A stretch of 40,641 bases of DNA from an uncultured Nitrosomonadales bacterium (GTDB lineage Bacteria; Pseudomonadota; Gammaproteobacteria; Burkholderiales; Gallionellaceae). The notes below the pieces were generated by a model that made no database searches, had not been told where the DNA came from, and saw only the letters and a program-made list of their open reading frames with translations. Made by a program: the position numbers and the translations under genes. The DNA is taken from assembly GCA_903878125.1 (NCBI GenBank), contig CAIRGS010000103.1, positions 1-40,641 on the forward strand, in the 5' to 3' direction. Within the stretch, counting starts at the first letter, position 1. Every line of letters starts with the position of its first letter. Positions 15,961 through 26,409 of the stretch are shown here, one piece after another.

Positions 15961-17145
15961 TTATTTCATGGAACGTTGCTCAAGAATTTCTACCGCTGGC
16001 AATTTTTTGCCTTCGAGGAATTCTAAGAATGCACCGCCGCCCGTGGAAATATAGCTTACTTGATCGCTGATTTTGTATTTGGCAATCGCCGCCAGCGTAT
16101 CCCCGCCGCCGGCGATCGAAAATGCAGGGCTTTCCGCAATCGCCATGCCCAGTGTTTTGGTGCCAGCACCAAACTGGTCAAATTCAAATACGCCTACTGG
16201 GCCATTCCATACGATGGTTGCCGCGTTCTTCAGATAGGCTGCATAAGCCTGGGCAGTTTCGGGGCCAATATCAAAAATCATATCGTCATCGGTAATATCG
16301 GCCACTTTCTTGACCACGGCAGGCTCATTGGCATCGAACTTCTTGCCCACGACTACATCGGTAGGTACAGGTATCGATCCACCCTTGGCCTTGGCAGCTT
16401 GCATTAATCGCTGGGCTTCGGCTACAAGATCAGGTTCATAAAGAGATTTGCCGACGTTATAACCAGCCGCTTTAATGAAGGTATTGGCAATGCCGCCACC
16501 GACAATCAATTGATCCACGATGTGAGATAGTGATTCCAGTACGGTTAATTTGGATGAAACCTTAGAGCCTCCAACGATGGCGATCAGCGGGTGAGCGGGA
16601 CTTTTCAATGCCTTGCCCAATGCATCCAGCTCTGCTGCCAGCAGTGGGCCAGCGCATGCCACTGGTGCATACTTCGCTACACCGTGGGTGGAAGCCTGCG
16701 CGCGATGCGCGGTACCGAATGCATCCATCGCATAGATGTCGCATAGCTTAGCCATTTTTTGGGAAAGCTCATCGTTGTTTTTTCCTTCACCTTTATTGAA
16801 GCGAACATTTTCAAATAGTACGACTTCGCCATCGGCGATGATGAAATCGCCATCCAGCCAATCCTTAATTACCCGTATTTCTGTACCTAACAAGTCAGAC
16901 AAACGCTTGGCTATAGGCTTCAGGGAATCGGCTTCTGAATATATGCCTTCTTCAGGGCGACCGAGGTGGGACATCAACATTACTTTGGCGCCTGCCTTCA
17001 CGGCATGCTGGATGGTGGGCATGCTTGCCCGGATGCGGGTGTCATCGGTTATGGTTCCGTCATCGGCTTGGGGAACATTCAAATCTTCGCGGATCAGGAC
17101 ACGTTTGCCCCTGAGATCCAAATCAGTCATTTTGATTACGGACAA
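15961..17145 (-). CDS. pgk: Phosphoglycerate kinase
   Basis: This 394-residue monomeric enzyme interconverts 1,3-bisphosphoglycerate and 3-phosphoglycerate with ADP/ATP. The motif [12 protein letters not shown] near the N-terminus carries the substrate Arg/Asp residues. [30 protein letters not shown] and the C-terminal nucleotide loop GGGDTLAA follow. The start is a TTG at 17145: it gives [10 protein letters not shown], the N-terminus typical of the family, and sits six bases after a GGAG ribosome site. The ATG at 17130 has no such site, and the in-frame TTG at 17157 overlaps it. It lies between gap and pyk, after an attenuator-like hairpin. Confidence 0.95.
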   Translation of the reverse strand: MSVIKMTDLDLRGKRVLIREDLNVPQADDGTITDDTRIRASMPTIQHAVKAGAKVMLMSHLGRPEEGIYSEADSLKPIAKRLSDLLGTEIRVIKDWLDGDFIIADGEVVLFENVRFNKGEGKNNDELSQKMAKLCDIYAMDAFGTAHRAQASTHGVAKYAPVACAGPLLAAELDALGKALKSPAHPLIAIVGGSKVSSKLTVLESLSHIVDQLIVGGGIANTFIKAAGYNVGKSLYEPDLVAEAQRLMQAAKAKGGSIPVPTDVVVGKKFDANEPAVVKKVADITDDDMIFDIGPETAQAYAAYLKNAATIVWNGPVGVFEFDQFGAGTKTLGMAIAESPAFSIAGGGDTLAAIAKYKISDQVSYISTGGGAFLEFLEGKKLPAVEILEQRSMK

Positions 17146-17190
17146 TTCTTTCTCCAATTAAGCATTCGAGGTAAGACGTAAGAGAAAATG

Positions 17191-17217
17191 CGAAAAGGTG
17201 AGGTAGTTCCTCACCTT
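17191..17217 (-). terminator. Hairpin between gap and pgk (terminator or attenuator)
   Basis: AAGGTGAGG (17195-17203) pairs perfectly with CCTCACCTT (17209-17217) over a five-base loop just after the gap stop. On the minus strand it is followed by TTTTCG, a short U-run. It may partly end transcription after gap, giving more gap than pgk-pyk-fba message, or stabilise the gap 3' end. Confidence 0.6.
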
Positions 17218-17227
17218 GGGTGCATGT

Positions 17228-18563
<1,336 letters not shown>

Positions 18564-20579
18564 TTAGAGTACGCTTTTCACGGCTTTCACTACATTCTCT
18601 ACGGTAATTCCGAAGTGTTTGAACAATTCGCCTGCCGGGGCAGATTCGCCAAAGGTATCCATGCCAATTACTGCGCCGTCCAAACCAACATACTTGTACC
18701 AAAATCCCGTCACACCCGCTTCGACAGCTACGCGCCTACTGCCCTTGGGCAACACGCTGTCCCTGTATGCCTGATCTTGACGATCAAATACATTGGTTGA
18801 AGGCATGGAAACTACTCGTACATGAATGCCGTCTTGAGCCAGGGTTTTTTGTGCATCCATTGCCAGGCCGACCTCGGAGCCAGTCGCGATAATAAGCGCT
18901 TGTGGCTTGCCATTGGCGGCTTCCGACAACACATAGCCACCCTTCCGGATGTTGGCGATTTTAGCCTCATCGCGCTTTTGGAATGCCAGGTTCTGGCGGC
19001 TGAAGATAAGGCTGCTAGGGCCAGTTTTGCGCTCAACCGCTGCAACCCATGACACGGCAGATTCCACCGTATCGCATGGACGCCAAACGTCCATGTTTGG
19101 AATATAACGTAGCGTAGTAGTTTGCTCTACGGGCTGATGAGTTGGGCCGTCTTCGCCCAGACCGATGGAGTCATGCGTATACACGAAAATCACGCGTTGT
19201 TTCATCAGCGCAGCCATGCGCAGTGCATTGCGAGCATATTCCGAGAACATCAGGAAAGTGCCGCCAAATGGTAGCAAGCCACCATGCAAAGCCACGCCAT
19301 TCATAATGGCTGACATGCCGAATTCACGTACTCCGTAACTAATGTAGTTACCTGTCGATTTTCCATGAATGTGCTTGGCGCCCGTCCAATTGGTCAGGTT
19401 CGAACCGGTCAGATCTGCCGAACCGCCAAGAAACTCAGGTAGTGCCGACACCAGACCGTTAATTGCATTCTGTGACGCCTTGCGCGAGGCAATGGTTTCT
19501 GCTTTCTCATTGGTCTTGGCGATCATGTCCGCAGCATGCTGCGCCCAGTCTGCCGGCAAATCACCCTTCATTCGTCGCTCAAACTCAGCCGCTTCCTGGG
19601 GAAAAACCTTGCTGTATTCTGCAAATTTATTGTCCCACAATTTTTCCAAACCCTCTCCCTTGGTACGTGCATTCCACGCTTGGTAAACGTGCGCAGGAAT
19701 TTCGAACGGCGGGTAATTCCAACCTATATATTCGCGCGTAGCGGCGATTTCGGCATCCCCTAATGCAGCGCCATGCACATCATGCGTACCAGCCTTGTTC
19801 GGGGAGCCCGCGCCGATGATGGTCTTGCAGCAGATCAGAGTGGGTTTGTCAGTAACTTCCTTGGCGGCCTTGATGGCGTTGTCTACTGCTTCTGGATCAT
19901 GGCCCTCCACATCGGCGATTACATGCCAACCATAAGACTCGAAGCGTTTGGCAGTGTCGTCGGTAAACCAGGCTTCAACATGTCCATCAATGGAAATACC
20001 ATTGTCGTCCCAGAAGGCGATCAGCTTGCCTAACCCCCAAGTACCGGCCAGTGCGCAGGATTCATGCGAAATGCCTTCCATCATGCAACCGTCGCCGAGG
20101 AAGACATAAGTATGGTGGTTAACGATTTCGTGGCCGGGACGATTAAATTCATTTGCCAGCAATTTTTCCGCCAAGGCAAAACCCACCGCATTGGTAATAC
20201 CTTGGCCCAGTGGGCCAGTAGTAGTTTCTACACCAGCGGTGTAGCCATATTCAGGGTGGCCTGGAGTCTGTGAGTGTAGTTGGCGGAAGCGCTTCAACTC
20301 ATCAATCGGCAAGTCGTAACCGGTCAAATGCAACAGGGCATAAATCAGCATCGAGCCATGGCCGTTGGAAAATACAAAACGGTCACGATCGGCCCATTTA
20401 GGGTTAGCCGGATTATGGCGCAGATTGTGAATCCACAGCGCTTCGGCGATTTCTGCCATGCCCATGGGAGCACCAGGATGGCCAGAGTTTGCTTTTTGAA
20501 CCGCATCCATTGCCAAAGCGCGGATCGCTCCAGTTATGTCATTAAACTTGGGGGGGTGTACTTTACGCGCCGCAGCCAT
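18564..20579 (-). CDS. tkt: Transketolase
   Basis: A 671-residue thiamine-diphosphate enzyme moving two-carbon units between sugar phosphates in the pentose phosphate and Calvin cycles. Motifs in order: [12 protein letters not shown], the cofactor loop [13 protein letters not shown] with [24 protein letters not shown], the second domain with [10 protein letters not shown] and [34 protein letters not shown], and the C-terminal domain [13 protein letters not shown]. It appears full length. A strong AGGAGG ribosome site precedes the ATG at 20579. It heads the tkt-gap-pgk-pyk-fba run and has a plausible own promoter. Confidence 0.96.
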   Translation of the reverse strand: MAAARKVHPPKFNDITGAIRALAMDAVQKANSGHPGAPMGMAEIAEALWIHNLRHNPANPKWADRDRFVFSNGHGSMLIYALLHLTGYDLPIDELKRFRQLHSQTPGHPEYGYTAGVETTTGPLGQGITNAVGFALAEKLLANEFNRPGHEIVNHHTYVFLGDGCMMEGISHESCALAGTWGLGKLIAFWDDNGISIDGHVEAWFTDDTAKRFESYGWHVIADVEGHDPEAVDNAIKAAKEVTDKPTLICCKTIIGAGSPNKAGTHDVHGAALGDAEIAATREYIGWNYPPFEIPAHVYQAWNARTKGEGLEKLWDNKFAEYSKVFPQEAAEFERRMKGDLPADWAQHAADMIAKTNEKAETIASRKASQNAINGLVSALPEFLGGSADLTGSNLTNWTGAKHIHGKSTGNYISYGVREFGMSAIMNGVALHGGLLPFGGTFLMFSEYARNALRMAALMKQRVIFVYTHDSIGLGEDGPTHQPVEQTTTLRYIPNMDVWRPCDTVESAVSWVAAVERKTGPSSLIFSRQNLAFQKRDEAKIANIRKGGYVLSEAANGKPQALIIATGSEVGLAMDAQKTLAQDGIHVRVVSMPSTNVFDRQDQAYRDSVLPKGSRRVAVEAGVTGFWYKYVGLDGAVIGMDTFGESAPAGELFKHFGITVENVVKAVKSVL

Positions 20580-20650
20580 TTCTCACTAACCTCCTGAACA
20601 TCTCTAAGAATAAATAAATTATTTTTGCAACAAACAACAAACAGTTGGTA

Positions 20651-20679
20651 ATTATGCCGCACTGCCCTCTTTAGGGCAA
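20651..20679 (-). promoter_or_regulatory. Candidate promoter of tkt
   Basis: On the minus strand -35 TTGCCC (20679-20674) and -10 CATAAT (20656-20651) have a 17-base spacer. The -35 is one arm of a small hairpin TGCCCT/AGGGCA in the same spot, which may be a binding site. The leader to the tkt ATG would be about 65 bases. Confidence 0.5.
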
Positions 20680-20707
20680 CAGGAGAAAAAATAGACAAGG
20701 CTAGAGT

Positions 20708-20736
20708 TTGACCATCTGGAGTATTTCTGTTAAATT
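20708..20736 (+). promoter_or_regulatory. Promoter of hicAB
   Basis: A -35 TTGACC (20708-20713) and -10 TAAATT (20731-20736) are separated by exactly 17 bases. The start point expected seven bases after the -10 coincides with the A of the hicA ATG at 20743, so the message may be leaderless. No ribosome site is seen ahead of hicA, in keeping with this. Confidence 0.6.
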
Positions 20737-20742
20737 CAACAG
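20727..20742. promoter_or_regulatory. Palindromic operator candidate over the hicA -10 box
   Basis: CTGTTAAATTCAACAG reads the same on the other strand at 14 of 16 positions. It spans the -10 box and ends directly at the hicA ATG. That position suits autoregulation by the HicA-HicB complex, as is usual for toxin-antitoxin operons. Confidence 0.5.
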
Positions 20743-20919
20743 ATGGATAGCAATGAATTTAAACAATGGCTTGTCAAGCAAGGCGCTGAATTTCAGCCAG
20801 GCCAGGGGACTCACATCAAGGTATTACTTGATGGCCGTCAATCAGTTTTGCCGATGCACGGCACGGAACTGAAAACCGGTACTATCGACTACATTAAAAA
20901 ACAGCTAGGGTTGAATTAG
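20743..20919 (+). CDS. hicA: HicA-type mRNA interferase toxin
   Basis: A 58-residue toxin of the HicA family (dsRBD-like fold, cleaves mRNA on the ribosome or free). The family pattern is visible: an N-terminal helix (SNEFKQWLVKQGAEF), the catalytic histidine in PGQGTHIKVLLDGR, then VLPMHGTELKTGTIDYIKKQLGL, matching the usual PmH-elk-GT--I-kqlg ending. The length is normal. It is followed after ten bases by hicB, in toxin-first order. The ATG lacks a ribosome site and is likely at the transcript start. Confidence 0.85.
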   Translation: MDSNEFKQWLVKQGAEFQPGQGTHIKVLLDGRQSVLPMHGTELKTGTIDYIKKQLGLN

Positions 20920-20929
20920 GGGACTTGCG

Positions 20930-21199
20930 ATGTTTGAATACCCAGTGGAATTGATATCTGCCAAGGAAGGCGGATTTATCGTGACCTTTCCCGATGTACC
21001 GGAAGCAATTACCCAAGGAGATGACAAGGACGAAGCACTGCAGAATGCCAGCGAGGCGCTGGAAACCGCGCTTGGTTTCTATGTCGGGGATCGTCGCCAA
21101 CTGCCCTTGCCCTCTATTGCGGCTGGGCGACCCACCGTTACGCCCGACGCAATAGTAATTGCCAAGATGATTTCAAACTGGCTATCTCTAAAGAAATAA
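20930..21199 (+). CDS. hicB: HicB-type antitoxin, short form lacking a DNA-binding tail
   Basis: An 89-residue antitoxin with the HicB partial RNase H-like domain: YPVELISAKEGGFIVTFPD, PEAITQGDDKDEALQNASEAL, and ALGFYVGDRRQLPLPS. The typical HicB continues for about 40-50 more residues as a helix-turn-helix or ribbon-helix-helix domain. Here the frame stops after ISNWLSLKK, and no continuation resembling a DNA-binding domain is found in the other frames to 21297. It should still bind and neutralise HicA, but repression of the promoter would need another contact. The start has a good AGGGGA ribosome site. Confidence 0.82.
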   Translation: MFEYPVELISAKEGGFIVTFPDVPEAITQGDDKDEALQNASEALETALGFYVGDRRQLPLPSIAAGRPTVTPDAIVIAKMISNWLSLKK

Positions 21200-21297
21200 T
21201 TGGATATGCCGAATTAGATTCAACGATCCAGCTTCACTGTTGTTCGCATAGTATTGCTTCTCCGTTTTTCTGACATCACTTCAATCACAAACCTCAA

Positions 21298-22485
21298 TTA
21301 ACCTGCCACGCGCAATATAAGCCCCTTGAGATATGCGCCTTCTGGGAAATTCAATAATATCGGGTGATCCGGCGCGGCGTGCAGCTTGTGTATGATGTGC
21401 GCACCCACTCCTGCGTCCAAGGCGGCGCCGGCAATAATTTTCTGGAACAGGTCATCGTTTATGCCGCCGGAACAAGAATAGGTGGCGAGCATTCCTCCCG
21501 GTCTGAGCAGCTTAAAACCTAACAGGTTAATATCCTTGTAGCCGCGCGCAGCTTTTTCGGCGAAGGCGGCGGTAGGCGCAAATTTGGGTGGGTCGAGGAT
21601 GATCAGGTCAAATTTGCGGTTCTGGTCACGCAGCTTGCGCAGCGCCTGAAACACGTCGATGCATTGCCATTCAGCGCGACTGGCATCCAGCCCATTAAGT
21701 TCCACATTGCGCTGTGCCAGTTGCAGCGCTTCATTCGAAGAGTCAATTGATAGCACTGATTTCGCGCCGCCGCGCAGTGCATACAGCGAGAAACCGCCGC
21801 TGTAGCAAAAACAATTCAGAACATCCCTGTCTTGCGCCAGGGTTCCAATCAGTTCGCGGTTGTTTCGCTGGTCGAGATAAAAGCCCGTCTTCTGCCCGTG
21901 CGCTACATCCACGGCAAAATGTAGCCCGTGTTCAACAATGATTAAAGATTCAGGCAAGTTGCCATGCAGTACGTTATTGCGTTCCGGCAAGCCTTCTAAT
22001 GCACGTGAGTCAGAATCGGAACGCTCGTAAATACAAACCGGATTGCACATCTCTTGCAGTATATCGGCGCAAGTGTCGCGCCAGCGTTCCGCTCCCGCAC
22101 TACCAATCTGCATAACCAGCACATCACCATATTGATCTACTACCAACCCGGGCAGGCCATCGGATTCGCCATGAATCAGGCGCAGGCCAGTGCTGTGTTG
22201 CGCCAATTTTAGATCTTTGCGTAATGCCAGTGCATGGGTGATTTTCTTGCGGAAAAAATCTGCATTGATGCCTTGCTCTGCGTCCCATGACCACACTCGC
22301 GCAGCAATTTGTGAGTGAGCATTGTATGCGGCATGAGCGAGGAAAGCGCCTTGTGCTGAGTATATCTGTACCGTATCACCACCCGTAGGTGAGCCTTCCA
22401 CACGTTTAATTGCCCCGGAGAATACCCAAGGGTGACGGCGCAGAAGGGATTTCTCCCTCCCCTCGTTAAGAATAATTTTATTCAT
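21298..22485 (-). CDS. rlmI: RlmI-like 23S rRNA (cytosine-5) methyltransferase
   Basis: A 395-residue class I methyltransferase with an N-terminal PUA domain (LLRRHPWVFSGAIKRVEG) and a RlmI/RlmK-type catalytic domain. The SAM region is VLNCFCYSGGFSLYAL and ILDPPKFAPT is the catalytic DPPK loop. YSCSGGINDDLF carries the second conserved Cys. E. coli RlmI (396 residues) makes m5C1962 in 23S rRNA. The frame is open much further upstream through xerC, but MNKIILNEGREKSLL at 22485 is the family-like start and overlaps the xerC stop by eight bases, so the gene is coupled to xerC. Confidence 0.9.
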   Translation of the reverse strand: MNKIILNEGREKSLLRRHPWVFSGAIKRVEGSPTGGDTVQIYSAQGAFLAHAAYNAHSQIAARVWSWDAEQGINADFFRKKITHALALRKDLKLAQHSTGLRLIHGESDGLPGLVVDQYGDVLVMQIGSAGAERWRDTCADILQEMCNPVCIYERSDSDSRALEGLPERNNVLHGNLPESLIIVEHGLHFAVDVAHGQKTGFYLDQRNNRELIGTLAQDRDVLNCFCYSGGFSLYALRGGAKSVLSIDSSNEALQLAQRNVELNGLDASRAEWQCIDVFQALRKLRDQNRKFDLIILDPPKFAPTAAFAEKAARGYKDINLLGFKLLRPGGMLATYSCSGGINDDLFQKIIAGAALDAGVGAHIIHKLHAAPDHPILLNFPEGAYLKGLILRVAG

Positions 22486-23401
22486 GGGGTTTTCTTTTGG
22501 CCCTAGGATGCGCTGCATCGTAAATTTTACTGAGGTATTGGAAATCAAGATGAGTGTAAACCTGCGTAGTAGAAATGCTGGTATGGCCGAGCATTTCTTG
22601 CACTGCCCGTAGATCTCCACTCGATTGCAGCACATGTGAGGCGAACGAATGGCGCAACAAGTGTGGGTGAACGCTGCTGGTGATGCCCTGTTTGACGCCC
22701 CAGCCTGACATGCGTAGTTGCACCGCGCGCGAACCAATGCGGCTACCATTGCGATTAACGAACAGCGCCGTTTCATCCTGTTTGGCCAATTGTCCGCGCA
22801 GTGCCAGCCACGCTTGCAGCGCGGAGATCGCAAAGCTGCCCAGCGGTACGATGCGTGTCTTGGCGCCTTTACCGATAACTCGTACAGCTGCATCTGCAAA
22901 ATCAAGCGCAGCAGGATCGAGACTGACCAACTCTGCCAATCGCAGACCGGAAGAATAAAATAACTCAAACATCGCTTTGTCGCGCACCGCCAGAATATCG
23001 CCTGTGGTAGGTAGTTCCATCATGCGCATAGCTTCATCCGGGGAAAGTGCATGCGGCAGATTGCGCGCTGATTTGGGCACACGCAGCCCGATGCAAGGGT
23101 TGTCCTTAAACTGGTGGTCGCGTATTAGATGAGCGTAAAAACTACGCCATGCCGACAGCATGCGCGCCAAACTCTTGCCGCCCAAACCGCCACCATGCAA
23201 TTGGGCTATGAAACGGCGAATCTGATGGTTTTTTAGCTCGTTTAGGGGCGTAGCACCGGCTAGCTTGAACAAACGACAAATATCGCGAGAGTAATTTTCC
23301 GCAGTAAGGGGGGAGTAACGGCGCTCGTTGCGCAGATGGCTGAGAAATCCGTGCAGTGCATCTTGATTAGGAGTGGGTGCCTGCGTGGTGCTGTTTGACA
23401 T
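22478..23401 (-). CDS. xerC: Tyrosine recombinase XerC
   Basis: A 307-residue site-specific recombinase that with XerD resolves chromosome dimers at dif. The N-terminal SAM-like domain (DALHGFLSHLRNERRYSPLT) is followed by the catalytic domain with Arg in SSGLRLAELVSL, Lys in GKGAKTRIVPL, HLLRHSFASH (HxxR), LGHTSISTTQVYTH (His and the nucleophile Tyr). All catalytic residues are intact. The dapF-DUF484-xerC order on this strand is the standard proteobacterial arrangement and makes XerC more likely than an integron or phage integrase. Confidence 0.93.
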   Translation of the reverse strand: MSNSTTQAPTPNQDALHGFLSHLRNERRYSPLTAENYSRDICRLFKLAGATPLNELKNHQIRRFIAQLHGGGLGGKSLARMLSAWRSFYAHLIRDHQFKDNPCIGLRVPKSARNLPHALSPDEAMRMMELPTTGDILAVRDKAMFELFYSSGLRLAELVSLDPAALDFADAAVRVIGKGAKTRIVPLGSFAISALQAWLALRGQLAKQDETALFVNRNGSRIGSRAVQLRMSGWGVKQGITSSVHPHLLRHSFASHVLQSSGDLRAVQEMLGHTSISTTQVYTHLDFQYLSKIYDAAHPRAKRKPHE

Positions 23402-23405
23402 CTTT

Positions 23406-24026
23406 TTATAGAGTGGGGCGTAGCGCGCAGCTCACAATTTCCGCAATACGCTGCAGGAACAGCGTACCCATGCCGGGATAGAAGCGCTGCGCGTCCTCAC
23501 TAGCCAGTATTAACATGCCGATGGATTGCTCGTCCGCGCGCAGTGGTAAATAAGCAAACGAATGCAAATGAGCCGCGCTTTCCCCAAACCAGGCCAAAGT
23601 TCCATGAAGAGCGTGATGAACACAGACGGGTTGCAGTTGCTGGTCAGCGAAGGCCAGCACTTCCGAGCTGGGCGGCAATCCCTTCCAGATATGCAACACA
23701 ACATGCGGCACGGCAAAAATTTCTCGCAAATTCTGCGTAATGACATCCTGCAAACTCATCAGGTCACGCACACCAAATAACGCCAGAGTGAATTGATGCA
23801 CTTTTTGCTGTAATGCGTCGTTGTCCTGAGCAAACGCTACCATCTCATGTAGCTTTTTTTCCAGGCTTTTGTTTTGCTCACGCAAAGTCAGTAACTGCCG
23901 CTCACTTAATGAAATGGTGCGCCCGCTGTAAGGATGGGGGATGGTGACGTCCGCCAACATATCGGCATGATCTTCGAAGAACTGTGGATTATTTAGTAAA
24001 TATAGTGCGATCTCTGCGGATTTCAT
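23406..24026 (-). CDS. DUF484 family protein (YigA-like)
   Basis: A 206-residue protein of the DUF484 family, which has a GAF-like fold and unknown function. It starts KSAEIALYLLNNPQFFEDHADMLADVTIPHPYSGRTISL-type sequence: the family's DFFE/FFEDHxDLLxxLxxPHxxG pattern. A short coiled-coil (REQNKSLEKKLHEMV) follows, then the GAF-like half (LRADEQSIGMLILASED and a C-terminal helix). It lies four bases upstream of xerC and nine bases downstream of dapF. The fixed neighbourhood hints at a chromosome-segregation or envelope link that has not been defined. Confidence 0.85.
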   Translation of the reverse strand: MKSAEIALYLLNNPQFFEDHADMLADVTIPHPYSGRTISLSERQLLTLREQNKSLEKKLHEMVAFAQDNDALQQKVHQFTLALFGVRDLMSLQDVITQNLREIFAVPHVVLHIWKGLPPSSEVLAFADQQLQPVCVHHALHGTLAWFGESAAHLHSFAYLPLRADEQSIGMLILASEDAQRFYPGMGTLFLQRIAEIVSCALRPTL

Positions 24027-24035
24027 GTCGTCCTC

Positions 24036-24866
24036 TTATAAATTTATTTCGCCTTCAAATACAGCAATCGCCGGTCCGGTCATAAATACTGGTGCGTCAT
24101 TTCCGGCCCAAGCTATGTTCAGTACCCCACCACGCGTGGCAACATTCACGCGTGCGTCCAACAAATCGCGACAGATGCCGGCTACCACTGCGGCGCACGC
24201 GCCAGTGCCGCAAGACAGGGTTTCACCAGTGCCGCGTTCATACACGCGCAATTTGATGTGATTACGATCCACTATCTGCATGAAGCCTGCATTCACTCGT
24301 TGCGGAAACTGTGGGTGATATTCAATGAGCGGCCCCTGCATGGCGACTGGTGCATGTTCCACGTCATTCACCACCTGTAGCGCATGTGGATTGCCCATCG
24401 ATAGTGCCGTAATCTGCACTGTCTCGCCCGCCACTTCCAGCGATTGGATAACAGCATCGCTGCTTCCCAGGAACGGAATACGTGCCGCCTCGAAAATCGG
24501 CGCGCCCATGTTTACAGTAACTTGACCATTGTCCTCAAGGCGCGGCGCAATCAGGCCACTTTTTGTTTCTACCACGATCTCACGCTTGAATGTCAGTTTT
24601 TGATCATGCACAAAGCGCATGAAACAGCGCGCGCCATTACCGCATTGCTCCACCTCGTCGCCATCGGCATTGAAGATGCGATAACGAAAATCCGCATCGG
24701 GATGCTGTGCAGTTTCCACTAGCAGGATTTGATCACAGCCCACGCCAAAGTGCCGGTCAGCCAACAAGCGCAGCTGTTCCGGTGAAAGCTGTATACGTTG
24801 GCGCACCCCATTAAAGACTACGAAATCATTACCGGCACCGTGCATCTTGGTGAATTTTAATATCAT
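24036..24866 (-). CDS. dapF: Diaminopimelate epimerase
   Basis: A 276-residue cofactor-independent epimerase turning LL- into meso-diaminopimelate for lysine and peptidoglycan. Both active-site cysteines are visible, in QCGNGARCF and LSCGTGACA, with substrate-contact motifs [14 protein letters not shown] and YERGTGET. The frame opens 28 codons earlier, but [15 protein letters not shown] at 24866 is the conserved N-terminus and has a purine-rich ribosome site. It is first of a dapF-DUF484-xerC-rlmI run; the 206 bases upstream hold no gene. Confidence 0.95.
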   Translation of the reverse strand: MILKFTKMHGAGNDFVVFNGVRQRIQLSPEQLRLLADRHFGVGCDQILLVETAQHPDADFRYRIFNADGDEVEQCGNGARCFMRFVHDQKLTFKREIVVETKSGLIAPRLEDNGQVTVNMGAPIFEAARIPFLGSSDAVIQSLEVAGETVQITALSMGNPHALQVVNDVEHAPVAMQGPLIEYHPQFPQRVNAGFMQIVDRNHIKLRVYERGTGETLSCGTGACAAVVAGICRDLLDARVNVATRGGVLNIAWAGNDAPVFMTGPAIAVFEGEINL

Positions 24867-25072
24867 CTCTTCATCTCTGATAATTCCAAATGTCTCAAGC
24901 AATCCATCATGTGGTGGTTTGCCATGCCACCAGCCTGCATTCCATAGCAAATTTTATGCGCGTCATGACAGGCAATTCGAATAGCCCACGATCATCGTGC
25001 AGCAACACGCCTCATTCTTCATCATGACACGCCCGGCACAGTTTACCCCGCATAGGCTTGAGTATTTTTTTG

Positions 25073-25867
25073 CTATATAAATTTTATTAGCAAGTGTGTC
25101 GCCAGAACCAGCATCAGTACTGCGAAAAATTTGCGCAATAGCCCGATCTTCATGCGATGAGCAGCTTTTGCGCCCAGCGGCGCGGCAATGACGCTGGCAA
25201 GCGCGACCCACAACAATGCCGGTAGATACACGAAACCCAGATTAGGGAAGGGTAGCATATGGAAACCAAGGCCAGTAACAATATAGCCTATTGTGCCACC
25301 TGCGGCGACCGGGAAGCCGATCGCTGCAGAGGTACCAATTGCATTGCGTAGCGGCACATTACACCAAATTAGAAACGGGACTACAACCGTGCCGCCGCCA
25401 ATGGATACCAGGCTGCTGATCCAGCCTGTGAAGATGCCCGTCAGCGTCATGCCGGCCATACCAGGCAATTGACGTGAGGCTTGCGGACGCAATTCAAACA
25501 GAATTTGAATTGCGGCAAAATACACGAACAAAGCAAAAAATATTCCTAGTCCACGTGGCGAAACAGATGCGGCGCATAGCGCGCCCAGCGCTGTTCCGAA
25601 CAAAATTCCAGGAGTCATGGCACGAACCACGACCCAGTTCACTGCACCATGCTGGTGGTGTTTGCGCATACTGGCAAGCGAGGTGAACAAAATGGTTGCC
25701 ATAGCGGTACCAAGCGCCAGATGCATGACATAGGGGGCAGGGAAGTCCTGCATTTTGAACAACATCAGCAACACTGGCACCAGAATTGTTCCGCCACCAA
25801 TGCCGAACATTCCACTAAATAGCCCAACCAATGCACCTAACGCGAGATAGGCGAGCGCCCATTCCAT
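25073..25867 (-). CDS. TSUP family (TauE/SafE-like) membrane transporter
   Basis: A 264-residue polytopic protein with about eight hydrophobic segments. It begins with the family's signature LALGALVGLFSGMFGIGGGTILVP-type segment (residues 9-33) and has a second glycine-rich copy, WISSLVSIGGGTVVVPFLIW, in the C-terminal half, the internal duplication of the TSUP fold. Members export or import sulfite, sulfoacetate and related organosulfur anions, but the substrate cannot be assigned here. It starts two bases from the EVE-domain gene's stop codon and is probably co-transcribed with it. Confidence 0.87.
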   Translation of the reverse strand: MEWALAYLALGALVGLFSGMFGIGGGTILVPVLLMLFKMQDFPAPYVMHLALGTAMATILFTSLASMRKHHQHGAVNWVVVRAMTPGILFGTALGALCAASVSPRGLGIFFALFVYFAAIQILFELRPQASRQLPGMAGMTLTGIFTGWISSLVSIGGGTVVVPFLIWCNVPLRNAIGTSAAIGFPVAAGGTIGYIVTGLGFHMLPFPNLGFVYLPALLWVALASVIAAPLGAKAAHRMKIGLLRKFFAVLMLVLATHLLIKFI

Positions 25868-25868
25868 A

Positions 25869-26333
25869 TTAGTCGTGTACCAGATGTTTCAGAATGAAGT
25901 TCCACTCGGCGGGATCAAGCGGTGTGATGGACAATCGGTTACCGCGTTGCAAAATGCGCATACCTTCCAATTGTGGATGGCGACGCAGCTCCGCCAATGA
26001 AATGTGTTCAATTTTCTTTACCCATTGCACATCTACATTAAACCACCGCGGTGTTTCCTGCGTGGCCTTGGGATCGAAATATTTGCTATTGCATTCGAAC
26101 TGAGTGGCATCGGGATAGGCAGTGCTTGAAACGCGCGCGATACCCGCGATGCCTGGCACAGCGCAGTTTGAATGATAGAAAAGCACCGCGTCGCCATTGC
26201 ACATCTGATCGCGCATGAAGTTACGCGCCTGATAGTTACGAACACCGTACCATGCCACGGTTTGGTCGGGCAGGTTAGCGAGGTCATCTATGCTGACGTC
26301 GCTCGGTTCAGATTTCATTAGCCAGTAACGCAC
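25869..26333 (-). CDS. EVE domain protein
   Basis: A 154-residue single-domain protein of the EVE family (PUA-like fold, thymocyte nuclear protein 1 type), thought to recognise modified bases in DNA or RNA. Hallmarks are YWLMKSEPSDVSIDDL, TVAWYGVRNYQARNFMRD, GDAVLFYHSN, GIAGIARVSS and a C-terminal RLSITPLDPAEW. The start is a GTG at 26333, with a weak GGAA upstream; it gives the usual xYWLMKSEP N-terminus. It sits directly downstream of the 6S RNA terminator. Function in vivo is unknown. Confidence 0.88.
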   Translation of the reverse strand: MRYWLMKSEPSDVSIDDLANLPDQTVAWYGVRNYQARNFMRDQMCNGDAVLFYHSNCAVPGIAGIARVSSTAYPDATQFECNSKYFDPKATQETPRWFNVDVQWVKKIEHISLAELRRHPQLEGMRILQRGNRLSITPLDPAEWNFILKHLVHD

Positions 26334-26376
26334 GTTATTCCATTTAGAATTCTAATAATCTGTCTGGCGCACTGAT

Positions 26377-26404
26377 AAAAAAATGCGGCGTAAAGCCGCA
26401 TTTT
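26377..26404 (-). terminator. Intrinsic terminator of the zapB-zapA-6S RNA unit
   Basis: AAAATGCGGC (26380-26389) pairs perfectly with GCCGCATTTT (26395-26404) over a five-base loop, and on the minus strand it is followed by a run of seven T. It begins a few bases after the mature 6S RNA end. Confidence 0.88.
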
Positions 26405-26409
26405 AAATT

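Noticed and set aside
24987-24999. Perfect palindrome CACGAT-C-ATCGTG upstream of dapF
   Set aside because: A 6-1-6 dyad could be an operator, but no matching promoter or known regulator consensus was found and one copy is near chance expectation for short dyads.
25010-25060. Tiny minus-strand frame MRGKLCRACHDEE with a CxxCH motif
   Set aside because: Only 13 codons, no signal peptide and no ribosome site; the haem-like motif is most likely chance.
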